Of a stretch of DNA of 64,000 nucleotides, positions 8,427 to 17,083 are shown in pieces. Made by a program: the position numbers and the translations under genes. Position 1 is the first letter of the stretch. The number at the start of each line of letters is the position of its first letter. The notes beneath the pieces are model-generated. The model was not told where the DNA came from. It saw nothing but the letters and a program-made list of their open reading frames with translations, and ran no database searches. This DNA comes from Dyadobacter soli (lineage in GTDB: Bacteria > Bacteroidota > Bacteroidia > Cytophagales > Spirosomataceae): positions 19,674 through 83,673 of the forward strand of contig NZ_FNAN01000030.1 of NCBI RefSeq assembly GCF_900101885.1, in the 5' to 3' direction.

Positions 8427-9134
8427 TTATAAAACCTGCGCCAGATTCACCGCGTGGCATCCGGCAACAGCAGCCGTTTCCGTCCGGAGTCTCGTTGGGC
8501 CCAGTGATACCGTTTGAAAACCGCTTTCCAATGCCAGCTCCACCTCTTTGGGGCTGAAATCTCCTTCCGGGCCGATGAGCAATGTCGTGGCGACACCTTT
8601 CTTTATTTTACTAAAAACGTGTTCCACCGTATTTTGTTCGGGAACATACGCGATCAGGCGGACGGCGTCGGCTACATTTTTAATAAACGGCTCGTACTTG
8701 TTATTTACTGTAATAACCGGCATATAATATTGCTGCGACTGCTTCATAGCCGCGGCGGCGATGCGGTTGAGCCTCGTAAGGTTCACGACGCGGTTCAGTG
8801 TTTCGGGATTGGTATGTTCCGTGATTACGAAATCGATACGCTCTACCCCGATTTCGGTCATTTTCTCCACCATCCATTCATTGCGCTCGGCCTTGCGCGT
8901 GGGCGCGATCGCCATATTGACTGCGAAATTTCTCCGCTCCGTCAGTTTGGATTCTACCACTTCGTAACCTACTTTTCGCCCCTGAACATTAAGCCGGCAT
9001 TTTTGCAGCAAGCCTTGGCCATTGGTGACGTAAATCATGTCGCCGGAACCCAGCCTCAAAACCTTCGAACTATGCCTTGCTTCCTCTTCGTCGAGTTCAA
9101 AAACGTGAGGGTCAGGCTGGTAAAACAAATGCAT
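8427..9134 (-). CDS. rsmE: 16S rRNA (uracil-1498-N3)-methyltransferase RsmE
   Basis: A 235-residue SPOUT-class methyltransferase. The start is set at the ATG of MHLFYQPDPHVFELDEEEA, the usual RsmE opening (H-F plus a PUA-like domain with HSSKVLRLGSGDMIYVTNGQG). Family signatures follow: KAERNEWMVEKMTEIGVERI, the S-adenosylmethionine knot segment TTLLIGPEGDFSPKEVELA and SLGPTRLRTETAAVAG. It methylates U1498 of 16S rRNA in the assembled 30S subunit. A longer frame up to 9191 has no better start. An exact -7 box lies 45 bp upstream. Confidence 0.95.
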   Translation of the reverse strand: MHLFYQPDPHVFELDEEEARHSSKVLRLGSGDMIYVTNGQGLLQKCRLNVQGRKVGYEVVESKLTERRNFAVNMAIAPTRKAERNEWMVEKMTEIGVERIDFVITEHTNPETLNRVVNLTRLNRIAAAAMKQSQQYYMPVITVNNKYEPFIKNVADAVRLIAYVPEQNTVEHVFSKIKKGVATTLLIGPEGDFSPKEVELALESGFQTVSLGPTRLRTETAAVAGCHAVNLAQVL

Positions 9135-9178
9135 TTTTCCAATATTGTGATAATGTGAGCAAACACCGCTGGGGCCTT

Positions 9179-9211
9179 CAAAAATATACAAAATATCCGC
9201 AACAGCACAAA
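9179..9211 (-). promoter_or_regulatory. candidate promoter of rsmE
   Basis: On the minus strand TATTTTTG (plus coordinates 9179-9186) fits TAnnTTTG, with a TTTG at about 9208-9211 some 21 nt upstream. The box is 45 nt from the rsmE start. Confidence 0.4.
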
Positions 9212-9459
9212 ATTTGCAATCCCCGCAGAATTCTATCCACCCTCCGATGCGAAAAAGATCATTTATAGGATATTGTCGCCATTTTATAGTTTCAAAGGCA
9301 TATTTTCAACCTGTTTCAGACGTTTTAACAAAAAAATCCCCTTAAAACCCTGATTTTTGAAACCCATCGATTTTATTAGAATAGTGCATTTTTTACTGAC
9401 AATACTACCACGAACACAATAATATTCTGTGGAAGGTTAATTTTTCCTAACATTTATTT

Positions 9460-9488
9460 TTTGCAAATACATTTTTGCATTAATATTG
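9460..9488 (+). promoter_or_regulatory. candidate promoter of the GSII gene
   Basis: TTTG at 9460-9463, a 17-nt spacer, then TAATATTG at 9481-9488, one base off TAnnTTTG. The distance to the ATG is 41 nt. A TTTTTGCA repeat within the spacer (TTTTTTGCAAATACATTTTTGCA) is AT-rich and could also bind a regulator. Confidence 0.45.
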
Positions 9489-9529
9489 TGCCGTTATAAT
9501 TATTCGTCACCACTTTATCTAGTACTATT

Positions 9530-10540
9530 ATGTCAAAGTCCAAGCTGGAATATATTTGGTTGGATGGCTACAAGCCGACCCAAAGTTTACGCAGCAAAAC
9601 CAAAATTGAAAACGATTTTAGTGGAAAACTGGAAGATTGCGCAATGTGGTCGTTTGATGGCTCGTCAACTGAGCAGGCTCCCGGCGGTTCTTCCGACTGT
9701 TTGCTGAAACCGGTTTACATTATTTCTGATCCACAGCGTAAAAATGGCTACCTGGTAATGTGCGAGGTATTGAACGCTGACGGAACTGCTCACGAATCAA
9801 ACGGTCGTGCAACTATCGAAGACGACGATAACGACTTCTGGTTCGGATTTGAACAAGAATATTTCCTTTGGGACAACGAAACCAACAAACCACTGGGCTT
9901 CCCAGCGGGTGGCTATCCTGCTCCACAAGGACCATACTACTGCTCGGTAGGCGCGAAAAACGCTTACGGTCGCGAGATCATCGAAGAGCACCTTGACGTT
10001 TGCCTCGACGCAGGTCTGAACGTAGAAGGTATCAATGCAGAAGTTGCTGCTGGCCAGTGGGAATTCCAGATCTTTGCGAAAGGCGCGAAAGAAGCTGGCG
10101 ACCAAATCTGGTTGGGCCGTTACCTGCTCGAAAGAATCGGTGAGAAATACGGTGTATCTATCAACTGGCACTGCAAGCCGCTTGGCGACCTCGACTGGAA
10201 CGGTTCAGGTATGCACGCCAACTTCTCAAACGGTGTATTGAGAACTGCGGGCAGCAAAGCTACTTTCGACAAAATTTGCGAAGCATTCCGTCCGGTAGTG
10301 AAAGAGCATATCGAAGTTTACGGTGCTGATAACCACCTGCGTTTGACTGGAAAGCACGAAACTGCTTCTATCCACGATTTCAGCTACGGTGTTTCTGACC
10401 GTGGTGCTTCTATCCGTATCCCTGTTCTGGTTCCTCAAAAAGGATGGAGCGGATACCTTGAAGACCGTCGTCCAAACTCGGCTGCTGATCCATACAAAGT
10501 GGCAGCTCGTATCATCAAGACTGTTAAATCTGCTATCTAA
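9530..10540 (+). CDS. glnII: glutamine synthetase, type II (eukaryotic-like)
   Basis: A 336-residue enzyme that makes glutamine from glutamate, ammonia and ATP. Its length and motifs are those of GSII, not of the roughly 470-residue GSI: LEYIWLDGYKPTQSLRSKT, WSFDGSSTEQAPGGSSDC, FWFGFEQEYFLWD (metal-binding Glu), NAEVAAGQWEFQI, LGDLDWNGSGMHANFS and NHLRLTGKHETASIHDF, RGASIRIP with catalytic Arg. The gene is single with its own promoter and a strong terminator. It faces a GSIII operon convergently, so the cell has two unrelated glutamine synthetases within 4 kb. GSII lacks the adenylylation site of GSI, so control is likely transcriptional or by feedback. Confidence 0.93.
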   Translation: MSKSKLEYIWLDGYKPTQSLRSKTKIENDFSGKLEDCAMWSFDGSSTEQAPGGSSDCLLKPVYIISDPQRKNGYLVMCEVLNADGTAHESNGRATIEDDDNDFWFGFEQEYFLWDNETNKPLGFPAGGYPAPQGPYYCSVGAKNAYGREIIEEHLDVCLDAGLNVEGINAEVAAGQWEFQIFAKGAKEAGDQIWLGRYLLERIGEKYGVSINWHCKPLGDLDWNGSGMHANFSNGVLRTAGSKATFDKICEAFRPVVKEHIEVYGADNHLRLTGKHETASIHDFSYGVSDRGASIRIPVLVPQKGWSGYLEDRRPNSAADPYKVAARIIKTVKSAI

Positions 10541-10558
10541 TCCGCAGATCGACTATAC

Positions 10559-10598
10559 AAAGCAAAACGACCAGCCAAATGGCTGGTCGTTTTGCTTT
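10559..10598 (+). terminator. strong terminator hairpin after the GSII gene
   Basis: A perfect 18-bp stem (AAAGCAAAACGACCAGCC) closed by a 4-nt AAAT loop. The right arm contains TTTTGCTTTG in place of a pure T-run, so termination in both directions is possible. Confidence 0.85.
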
Positions 10599-10607
10599 GT
10601 GGGGTAC

Positions 10608-10649
10608 ATCTAGCCCAGCCTTAACCCAGCCTTTTAAGGCTGGGTAGAT
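10608..10649. repeat. TTAA-centred 20-bp palindrome, copy 1
   Basis: CCCAGCCTTTTAAGGCTGGG at 10625-10644 is a near-perfect palindrome around TTAA, preceded by a direct half-copy CCCAGCCTTAA at 10614-10624 and bordered by ATCTA / TAGAT. It lies at the convergent ends of the GSII gene and the acidic-protein gene. Two elements with the same build but different arms occur at 16917 and 50331. Confidence 0.75.
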
Positions 10650-10657
10650 TGCGCAGA

Positions 10658-11212
10658 TCAATCCTCATCCTCACTGCCGGTGAACGAGTACAGCGTCGGG
10701 TCGAGCTCCACTTTACCGGAGGTATAAGCTTTGATAAAATCGCTGATCACCTGGTCGTCGATCTCGGTTTTGTTCAGTCCTACTTCAAGGCCGACACCGT
10801 ATTCAAACTGGTCGTCGATTTCGATGTGTTCGCGGACGGTGATCTCCTCCCCTTCCTCGATTTCCTCAATGAACTCCGTCAGCAGCAATTCGGCTTCGTC
10901 TTCCTGCTCGTCGGTCGTTTTGTAGTTCGCCGGACGCTCATCCGGTGATACGTAGCCCGGCATTTCCTTTTTCAGGCGTTCCAGCGCCTCGTCGTACACG
11001 AGCGTGGAGTGATGCAGGCGCAATGTATAGACCAGCGCGTCGAAAATGACCTCCTGATTTTTGTAAGTGCCTACAAACTGCACGTGTGCGTGCTCATTGT
11101 TTTCGCTGTCGTCGTCTTCGAACTCGTCTTCTACATATATAAAGTTCGAATTCTCGGCCTTGCATTCGGCTTTGAGCTGCGCGATTTCTTCTGGATCAAA
11201 TCCGGGATTCAT
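10658..11212 (-). CDS. acidic protein of unknown function downstream of GSIII
   Basis: A 184-residue, strongly acidic protein (for example EDEFEDDDSENNEHAH and LTEFIEEIEEGEEI) with no signal peptide or membrane helix. The start is placed at the ATG of MNPGFDPEEIAQLKAECKAE. The middle has a more ordered stretch, VQFVGTYKNQEVIFDALVYTLRLHHSTLVYDEALERL. I do not recognise a family. It begins 28 bp after the GSIII stop on the same strand and is probably co-transcribed with it, so a link to glutamine synthetase is possible but only by position. The window shows no nitrogen-regulatory PII gene, which makes this neighbour more interesting. Confidence 0.7.
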   Translation of the reverse strand: MNPGFDPEEIAQLKAECKAENSNFIYVEDEFEDDDSENNEHAHVQFVGTYKNQEVIFDALVYTLRLHHSTLVYDEALERLKKEMPGYVSPDERPANYKTTDEQEDEAELLLTEFIEEIEEGEEITVREHIEIDDQFEYGVGLEVGLNKTEIDDQVISDFIKAYTSGKVELDPTLYSFTGSEDED

Positions 11213-11240
11213 ATGCTTGTTGTTTGATTCAATTGCAAAA

Positions 11241-13427
11241 CTACTCCAAAAATAACATTTCACGGTACTTAGCCAGTGGCCAGTCCTCGTCGTCGATCAG
11301 CAATTCCAGCTTATCCACGTGGTAGCGTATCTCATCGAAAAAGCCTTTTACCTCCGAACCGTAGCATTTGGCGCGTTCGAAAAGCTCTTCGATATTGTTG
11401 GCTCTCTTACGGCTTTCGGTCATTTCATGCACCAGCTTCTTGATTACCACCACGTGCGACGAAATGTCACGGATAATTTCCTTAATCGGCTCGGCTTCTT
11501 CCATCATTTCGAGGTCGGTCAGCGAGCGGGCCGTCTGTGCGAGTTTGAACTGGTATTTCACCACCGTCGAAACAATGTGATTCAATGCGAGGTCACCGAT
11601 CACGCGTGATTCGATCTGCAACTTCTTCACATAATTTTCCAGTTCGATCTCGTACCGCGCGTGCAGCTCGCGTGAGCTCAGTACGCCGGTTCGTTCGAAA
11701 ACAGTGATGGTTTTGTCTGTTTTATAGGCGTACAATGCATCGAAAGTCTCACGGATATTGCTCAAACCGCGCTTGGCGGCCTCTTCGATCCATTCGTCGG
11801 AATAACCGTTTCCTTCAAAAAGAATATTTTTAGATTCAAGGAAATACCGTTTCAGTATCTCCACGGTCGCTACCTTCTTCTCTTCCCCTGCTACCAGGCG
11901 CTCGTCCATTTCGCGTTTGAAGTCGAGCAACTGGTTCGCTACAATCGTATTGAGGATGATCATCGGCGACGCGCTGTTCTGCGAGCTTCCTACGGCACGG
12001 TATTCGAATTTATTTCCCGTAAAACAGAACGGCGACGTCCGGTTGCGGTCGGTATTGTCCCGTTGGAGGTTAGGAATGCGGGAAATGCCTAATTTGTAAT
12101 AGAAATTCTCCCCTTTTTCCAGCGTAATCTCTCCTTTGCTCACGAGCTCTTCCAGCATATTGGTAAGATCGCCACCGAGGAACACCGATACAATCGACGG
12201 TGGCGCCTCGTTCGCGCCCAGGCGATGCTCGTTACCCGCCGACGATATCGACGCGCGTAACAGGTCGGCATGATCGTGCACGGCTTTCACGACGTTCATC
12301 AGGAATGTCAGGAAGCGCAGATTTTCCTTTGGCTTAGATGTCGGTGCGAGCAAGTTAATGCCCGTATCGGTCGAAAGCGACCAGTTGTTATGTTTTCCGC
12401 TACCGTTAATGCCTGCAAATGGTTTTTCATGGAACAGCACCTGGAAATTATGCTTGTCGCCGATTTTCTGCATTAGATCCATCAGCAATGCATTGTGATC
12501 GATCGCAAGGTTGACCTCCTCGAAAGTCGGTGCACATTCAAACTGGCCGGGCGCTACCTCGTTATGCCGGGTGCGGACGGGTATACCGAGCTTCAATGCT
12601 TCGAATTCGAAGTCCACCATAAATGCATTCACACGCGGTGAAATAGAGCCGAAATAATGGTCGTCGAGTTGCTGGCCGCGTGCCGGATTATGCCCGAAAA
12701 CGGTACGTCCCGACATCAACAGGTCCGGACGGGCGTAATACAATGCCTTGTCCACCAGAAAATACTCCTGCTCTATCCCCAAAGTAGGCGTTACCTTCGA
12801 CACATCGCGGTTGAAGAACTGGCAAACGCCGGTTGCGGCCTTGTCGAGCATCATCAGCGAGCGCAGAAGCGGCGCTTTGTAATCCAATGCTTCTCCGTTG
12901 TAGGAAATGAAAACGGAAGGGATACACAAGGTTTTACCACCCGCGCCATTGTCCATCAGGAACGCCGGCGAACTCGGGTCCCAGCCCGTGTAGCCACGCG
13001 CCTCGAATGTCGCGCGCAAGCCGCCGCTCGGGAACGAGGAAGCATCCGGCTCCTGCTGCACCAATGCGCTGCCTTTGAATTTCTCAACCGCTTTTCCGTC
13101 GATCGTAAGGTCAAAAAACGAGTCGTGCTTTTCAGCTGTCGTTCCGGTCAATGGCTGGAACCAGTGGGTGTAGTGCGTCGCACCTTTCGAAATAGCCCAC
13201 GATTTCATGGCCGCGGCCACTTCCTCGGCTACTTCCCGGTCGATCGTCGAGCCGGAGCGGATCGCATTGGAGATTTTGGTATAAGCCTCTGCGGAAAGCA
13301 GGGTTTTCATCACATCATCACTGAATGTATTGCTGCCATAAAGGTCGGCTACTTTTTCTGTGGGAGGGGTCAAAACAGGCGAGACACGGCCTTGCGCGAT
13401 CTCAAAAGCTTTGGAACGAAACGTCAT
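11241..13427 (-). CDS. glnN: glutamine synthetase, type III (GlnN)
   Basis: A 728-residue GSIII, the large family typical of Bacteroidota and some cyanobacteria. Signatures include the GSIII N-terminus (DLYGSNTFSDDVMKTLLSAEAY), THYTHWFQPLTGTTAEKHDSF, TPTLGIEQEYFLVD (metal site), RHNEVAPGQFECAPTFEE, FAGINGSGKHNNWSLSTDTG and SPFCFTGNKFEYRAVGSSQN (Arg of the active site). It catalyses ATP-dependent glutamine formation as a dodecamer. An exact -7 box with a TTTG -33 box lies just upstream. It is co-directional with the small acidic gene and convergent with GSII. Confidence 0.97.
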   Translation of the reverse strand: MTFRSKAFEIAQGRVSPVLTPPTEKVADLYGSNTFSDDVMKTLLSAEAYTKISNAIRSGSTIDREVAEEVAAAMKSWAISKGATHYTHWFQPLTGTTAEKHDSFFDLTIDGKAVEKFKGSALVQQEPDASSFPSGGLRATFEARGYTGWDPSSPAFLMDNGAGGKTLCIPSVFISYNGEALDYKAPLLRSLMMLDKAATGVCQFFNRDVSKVTPTLGIEQEYFLVDKALYYARPDLLMSGRTVFGHNPARGQQLDDHYFGSISPRVNAFMVDFEFEALKLGIPVRTRHNEVAPGQFECAPTFEEVNLAIDHNALLMDLMQKIGDKHNFQVLFHEKPFAGINGSGKHNNWSLSTDTGINLLAPTSKPKENLRFLTFLMNVVKAVHDHADLLRASISSAGNEHRLGANEAPPSIVSVFLGGDLTNMLEELVSKGEITLEKGENFYYKLGISRIPNLQRDNTDRNRTSPFCFTGNKFEYRAVGSSQNSASPMIILNTIVANQLLDFKREMDERLVAGEEKKVATVEILKRYFLESKNILFEGNGYSDEWIEEAAKRGLSNIRETFDALYAYKTDKTITVFERTGVLSSRELHARYEIELENYVKKLQIESRVIGDLALNHIVSTVVKYQFKLAQTARSLTDLEMMEEAEPIKEIIRDISSHVVVIKKLVHEMTESRKRANNIEELFERAKCYGSEVKGFFDEIRYHVDKLELLIDDEDWPLAKYREMLFLE

Positions 13428-13455
13428 GTATTTATTGATTTATATTAATTCTCCT

Positions 13456-13488
13456 CAAAATTATCTATTTACCGATACGAACCACAAA
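13456..13488 (-). promoter_or_regulatory. candidate promoter of the GSIII gene
   Basis: On the minus strand TTTG (13485-13488), 21-nt spacer, then TAATTTTG (13456-13463), an exact match to TAnnTTTG, 28 nt before the ATG. This is among the clearest promoters in the window. Confidence 0.55.
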
Positions 13489-13575
13489 TCCTGCGGACAT
13501 TTTCACATTAGCTGCCCAACGGTTACCACAGGTTAGCGCATTTTTAAGAACTTTGCAAATTGTTCATAGACACCA

Positions 13576-15411
13576 ATGCGTAAAAGACTTGAATTTATTG
13601 CCTTGTACGGGCTGGCCTGGGTCGTTATTTTCCAGTTTTTCCGGGTCATTTTCCTGGCATACCATTATAAAAAAGCACTCGAATTACCATCGTCGCTGTG
13701 GGTAGCGAGCGCGGGCCACGGCCTGCCGATGGATATTTCCTTCGCCGCCTACATCCTGGGCATTCCTACCTTGCTGATGATGTTCACTGGTCACCGCTGG
13801 GAATGGTATCGGAAAACGCTGCGGATTTACACCATTATAGTCGTATCGGTCATCACGTTGCTCACGGTCGTTGACCTGGAACTGTTCCGCGCCTGGGGCT
13901 TTCGCATCGATGCGACCTCGCTGCATTACCTCGAAACGCCTTCCGAGGCTTTTGCATCGATGGGCGCAGCGCCGGTATGGCAGCTGTGCCTGCTGTTGTT
14001 TGCATTGATATTCCTGGTCAATCGCGTGTTGCAGACAATTGTCCGGCGCATTACCGGTGCATTCCGGCTCACGCCGCTTTGGTACACGATACCGGCATTC
14101 CTGGTCATTGCCGGCAGCCTCATTATCCCCATTCGCGGCGGTTTCCAGCTGGCTCCTATGAACGAGAGCGCGGTGTTTTTCAGCGATAAGAGCTTTGCGA
14201 ATTACGCGGCCGTGAATGTGCCGTGGAATTATATGCGATCGGTGATCAGTGAGGGTTATTCCAATGAAAACCCATTTAAATACTTGGACGAAGCCGAAGC
14301 TAAGCAAACTGTCACCAACCTGTACGGATCGGAAGGTATTACCGACCAGGTTATCGATACAATTGGCAAAAAGAATGTGCTGGTAATCATTTGGGAAAGT
14401 TTTACGGCAAAAGCCGTGGCTTCGTTGGGCGGGTTGAAAGGCATTACCCCGCAGTTCGACCAGATTGCCAAAGAAGGGCTGCTTTTTACCAATATATATG
14501 CAAGCGGCAACCGCAGCGACAAAGGTATGGTAGCGATTCTGAGCGGTTACCCGGCGCAGCCTACCACTTCCATCATTAAAATACCAAAAAAAACAGCCTC
14601 TCTGCCATCGTTACCTACCATTTTCAAGGAACGCGGCTGGCAGACGTCCTTCTACTACGGCGGCGAAACCGAGTTCGCCAATATGAAGTCGTATTTCCTC
14701 CAACAAGGTTTCGACCGTATTGTCGACATCAACGACTTCGACTCAAAAGACATGAATTCCAAATGGGGCGCACATGATCATGTGGTTTTCAAAAGGTTGA
14801 TGCAGGATCTGGATCAGGAAAAGCAGCCGTTTTTCTCGACGATGTTCACGCTGAGCAGCCACGAGCCGTTTGAAGTGCCTACTAAAACAGTAATCCAGGG
14901 CAACGACCCGGAGCATTTGTTCCTGAACGCATTGCATTATACCGACGAATCCCTCGGTGCATTCCTCCGCGAGGCGCAAACCAAACCCTGGTGGAAAAAT
15001 ACGCTCGTCGTCATCATCGCCGACCACGGCCACCCACTGCCTGAAACCCGCAAAGACAAGCCTTCGGAGTTCCATATCCCCATGCTCTGGCTCGGCGGCG
15101 CGCTTACGGCTGCACCTGCACGTGTAGACACGCTCGCGTCGCAAACCGACCTCGCGGCCACGATTTTAAACCAAATGCATTTACCCTCCGGAACTTTTGC
15201 GTGGAGTAACGACATTTTCAAAAAGGGTCGTCATGATTTCGCCTATTTCGCATTCAACAACGGCCTCGGCTGGATGCGTCCCGACGGCTTCCTCGTACGG
15301 GACAACATCGGCGGGAATATCACCGAGAAAAGCGGCGCTTTACCGCAGCAGGAAGAGGGCCTGGGCAAGGCTTACCTGCAATCTTCTTTTGGAGATTATT
15401 TAAAGCGTTGA
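13576..15411 (+). CDS. LtaS-like membrane sulfatase-fold phosphotransferase
   Basis: A 611-residue protein with five N-terminal membrane helices (about residues 5-190) and a periplasmic alkaline-phosphatase/sulfatase domain (about 255-600). It contains VIIWESFTAK (metal ligand Glu), ASGNRSDKGMVAILSG, where S314 lies at the nucleophile position usually held by Thr in lipoteichoic acid synthase, FTLSSHEPFEVP, and VVIIADHGHPLPE (Asp and His metal ligands). Gram-negative relatives transfer phosphoglycerol or phosphoethanolamine to envelope lipids or glycans; the acceptor here is unknown. Ser instead of Thr is seen in other members. It is a single gene 36 bp ahead of mtaB. Confidence 0.85.
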   Translation: MRKRLEFIALYGLAWVVIFQFFRVIFLAYHYKKALELPSSLWVASAGHGLPMDISFAAYILGIPTLLMMFTGHRWEWYRKTLRIYTIIVVSVITLLTVVDLELFRAWGFRIDATSLHYLETPSEAFASMGAAPVWQLCLLLFALIFLVNRVLQTIVRRITGAFRLTPLWYTIPAFLVIAGSLIIPIRGGFQLAPMNESAVFFSDKSFANYAAVNVPWNYMRSVISEGYSNENPFKYLDEAEAKQTVTNLYGSEGITDQVIDTIGKKNVLVIIWESFTAKAVASLGGLKGITPQFDQIAKEGLLFTNIYASGNRSDKGMVAILSGYPAQPTTSIIKIPKKTASLPSLPTIFKERGWQTSFYYGGETEFANMKSYFLQQGFDRIVDINDFDSKDMNSKWGAHDHVVFKRLMQDLDQEKQPFFSTMFTLSSHEPFEVPTKTVIQGNDPEHLFLNALHYTDESLGAFLREAQTKPWWKNTLVVIIADHGHPLPETRKDKPSEFHIPMLWLGGALTAAPARVDTLASQTDLAATILNQMHLPSGTFAWSNDIFKKGRHDFAYFAFNNGLGWMRPDGFLVRDNIGGNITEKSGALPQQEEGLGKAYLQSSFGDYLKR

Positions 15412-15422
15412 TAATAAAGGTG

Positions 15423-15430
15423 TAATTTTG
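15423..15430 (+). promoter_or_regulatory. candidate -7 box for mtaB
   Basis: TAATTTTG fits TAnnTTTG exactly and sits 17 nt before the mtaB ATG. No good -33 box is visible, as the region is the end of the upstream gene. Confidence 0.35.
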
Positions 15431-15447
15431 CAGGATATTTAAAAACA

Positions 15448-16776
15448 ATGAAAAAAGTCGCTTTTTATACATTAGGGTGCAAGCTGAATTACTCCGAAAG
15501 CTCTTCGATCGGACGCATGTTCGAGGATAAGGGTTATACCAAAGTGGAATTCAACGAAAACCCGGATATATTTATCATCAACACTTGCTCGGTCACGGAG
15601 AATGCGGACAAAAAATGCCGCAAAATCGTGCGCGAGGCACAGAAAATCAATGCGGACGGCTACGTGGCAGTCATCGGTTGCTATGCCCAGCTGAAACCCA
15701 AGGAAATTTCCGAAATACCGGGCGTAGACGCGGTGTTAGGCGCTGCCGAGAAATTCCGTCTGGTGGAATTGATCGATACATTCGAAAAAGCACCTTCCGG
15801 CCAGCCGGCACAGGTAATCGCTTCCACGATCGACAATGCGGTTGAATACCATACTTCCTATTCACTCAACGACCGCACGCGCACGTTCCTGAAAGTGCAG
15901 GATGGCTGCGACTACCCGTGCGCGTATTGCACGATCCCGCTCGCACGCGGGAAGAGCCGGTCGGACAGTATCGAAAATATCGTGAAGGCCGCACGCGACA
16001 TTGCTGCGCGCGACGTGAAGGAAATCGTGCTTACCGGTGTCAATATCGGTGATTTCGGTTTGCGTAACGGCGTTCGCGAAGAAACTTTCCTGGATCTGGT
16101 CAAAGCATTGGATGAGGTAGATGGCATCGAACGCTTCCGTATTTCCTCCATTGAGCCCAACTTGCTGACGGACGAGGTCATTGAGTTTGTGGCGCAATCC
16201 AAACGCTTCGCACCGCACTTCCATATTCCCTTGCAATCGGGTTCCAATAAGGTTTTGGGCCTGATGAAACGGCGTTACAAACGCGAGCTTTATGAAGAAC
16301 GTGTGGCGAAAATCAAGTCGCTGATGCCGGATTGCTGCATTGGCGTGGACGTGATCGTGGGACATGCGGGAGAAACGAAGGAGCTATTTGAAGAGACCTA
16401 CCGCTTTTTGAACGAGCTGGATGTCTCGTATTTGCACGTGTTTACTTATTCAGAAAGAGAAAATACTACTGCATTAGCCATCCGCCCTATTGTACCGAAA
16501 GCTGAGCGGGCCGAACGTTCCAAAATGCTGCATATTCTCTCGGATAAGAAGAAACGGTTCTTCTATGAAAGCCAGATGGGCAAGGAAGGGAAAGTATTGT
16601 TTGAGGATGAGGTGCAGAACGGGCAGATGCTTGGGTTTACAGGTAACTATGTACGCGTGGCTGTGAAATACGATCCGCTGCTGATCAATGAGACCAAGGA
16701 AGTGCGGTATGATCATATTAATGCAGAAGGGTTGATGGAAGTCACTGAGATTCAGGAAGAAGTTTTGATTCACTGA
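15448..16776 (+). CDS. mtaB: tRNA threonylcarbamoyladenosine 2-methylthiotransferase MtaB
   Basis: A 442-residue radical-SAM enzyme. The N-terminal UPF0004 domain has TLGCKLNYSES (C11), INTCSVTENADKKC and VIGCYAQLKP, the cysteines that hold the auxiliary cluster; the radical-SAM cluster is held by C154, C158 and C161 in DGCDYPCAYCTIPLARG. A C-terminal TRAM-like domain ends the protein. The CKLNYSES opening separates MtaB (t6A to ms2t6A at tRNA position 37) from MiaB and RimO. It is followed by a repeat-rich convergent junction. Confidence 0.95.
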   Translation: MKKVAFYTLGCKLNYSESSSIGRMFEDKGYTKVEFNENPDIFIINTCSVTENADKKCRKIVREAQKINADGYVAVIGCYAQLKPKEISEIPGVDAVLGAAEKFRLVELIDTFEKAPSGQPAQVIASTIDNAVEYHTSYSLNDRTRTFLKVQDGCDYPCAYCTIPLARGKSRSDSIENIVKAARDIAARDVKEIVLTGVNIGDFGLRNGVREETFLDLVKALDEVDGIERFRISSIEPNLLTDEVIEFVAQSKRFAPHFHIPLQSGSNKVLGLMKRRYKRELYEERVAKIKSLMPDCCIGVDVIVGHAGETKELFEETYRFLNELDVSYLHVFTYSERENTTALAIRPIVPKAERAERSKMLHILSDKKKRFFYESQMGKEGKVLFEDEVQNGQMLGFTGNYVRVAVKYDPLLINETKEVRYDHINAEGLMEVTEIQEEVLIH

Positions 16777-16843
16777 TAGTTAAAGTCAGTTTGATCTGCA
16801 ATCAACTAGCCTGCTGTTAGTTTTGACCAATCGATTCTGAGCT

Positions 16844-16914
16844 AGCTATAAATTCTAATCCAGCTATAATCTTTAATCTAGCTATAATCTTAATCTAGCT
16901 ATAATCTTATCTAG
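16844..16914. repeat. four tandem 17-18 bp direct repeats
   Basis: Four copies start at 16844, 16862, 16880 and 16897, with consensus AGCTATAATCTTAATCT. Copies 2-4 are nearly identical; copy 1 is diverged. Together with the adjoining palindrome they fill most of the 307-bp gap between mtaB and amtB, in which I see no gene. No -7 box of the TAnnTTTG type is formed. Confidence 0.85.
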
Positions 16915-16948
16915 TACCGTCGACTTAAGTCGACGGCAATGGACTAGA
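16910..16948. repeat. TTAA-centred 20-bp palindrome, copy 2
   Basis: CCGTCGACTTAAGTCGACGG at 16917-16936 is a perfect palindrome; TCTAGT (16910-16915) and ACTAGA (16943-16948) form an outer inverted repeat. It lies at the convergent mtaB/amtB junction and follows the tandem repeats directly. Confidence 0.85.
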
Positions 16949-17033
16949 GAATTCTTTGGCTCGGGTTTTAATCCGGGGATTATTATAAGAAGAAAAGGCT
17001 GCTAGGAACAGCTTGCTTTAATTTGTCACAAAG

Positions 17034-17060
17034 AAAGCCCGACCAATTTGGCCGGGCTTT
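17034..17060 (-). terminator. terminator of amtB
   Basis: On the minus strand an 11-bp stem (AAAGCCCGGCC with GGTCGGGCTTT, one G-U pair) with a 5-nt loop is followed by CTTTG. The same position on the plus strand has an A-C mismatch, so the hairpin is best formed by the amtB transcript. Confidence 0.8.
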
Positions 17061-17083
17061 TGCATTTATTCTTATAGTTTAGA

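Larger units (their letters stand above)
9135..9529. other. 395-bp AT-rich divergent promoter region between rsmE and the GSII gene
   Basis: No credible gene is seen. The stretch holds the minus-strand rsmE promoter near 9179-9211 and the plus-strand GSII promoter near 9460-9488. The middle (about 9250-9440) is AT-rich with A and T runs and no clear repeat. Confidence 0.6.

Noticed and set aside
13576..15411. LtaS-like gene as evidence for a Gram-positive host
   Set aside because: LtaS-fold phosphotransferases are common in Gram-negative bacteria; outer-membrane porin, lipoproteins and Bacteroidota promoters point to Bacteroidota.
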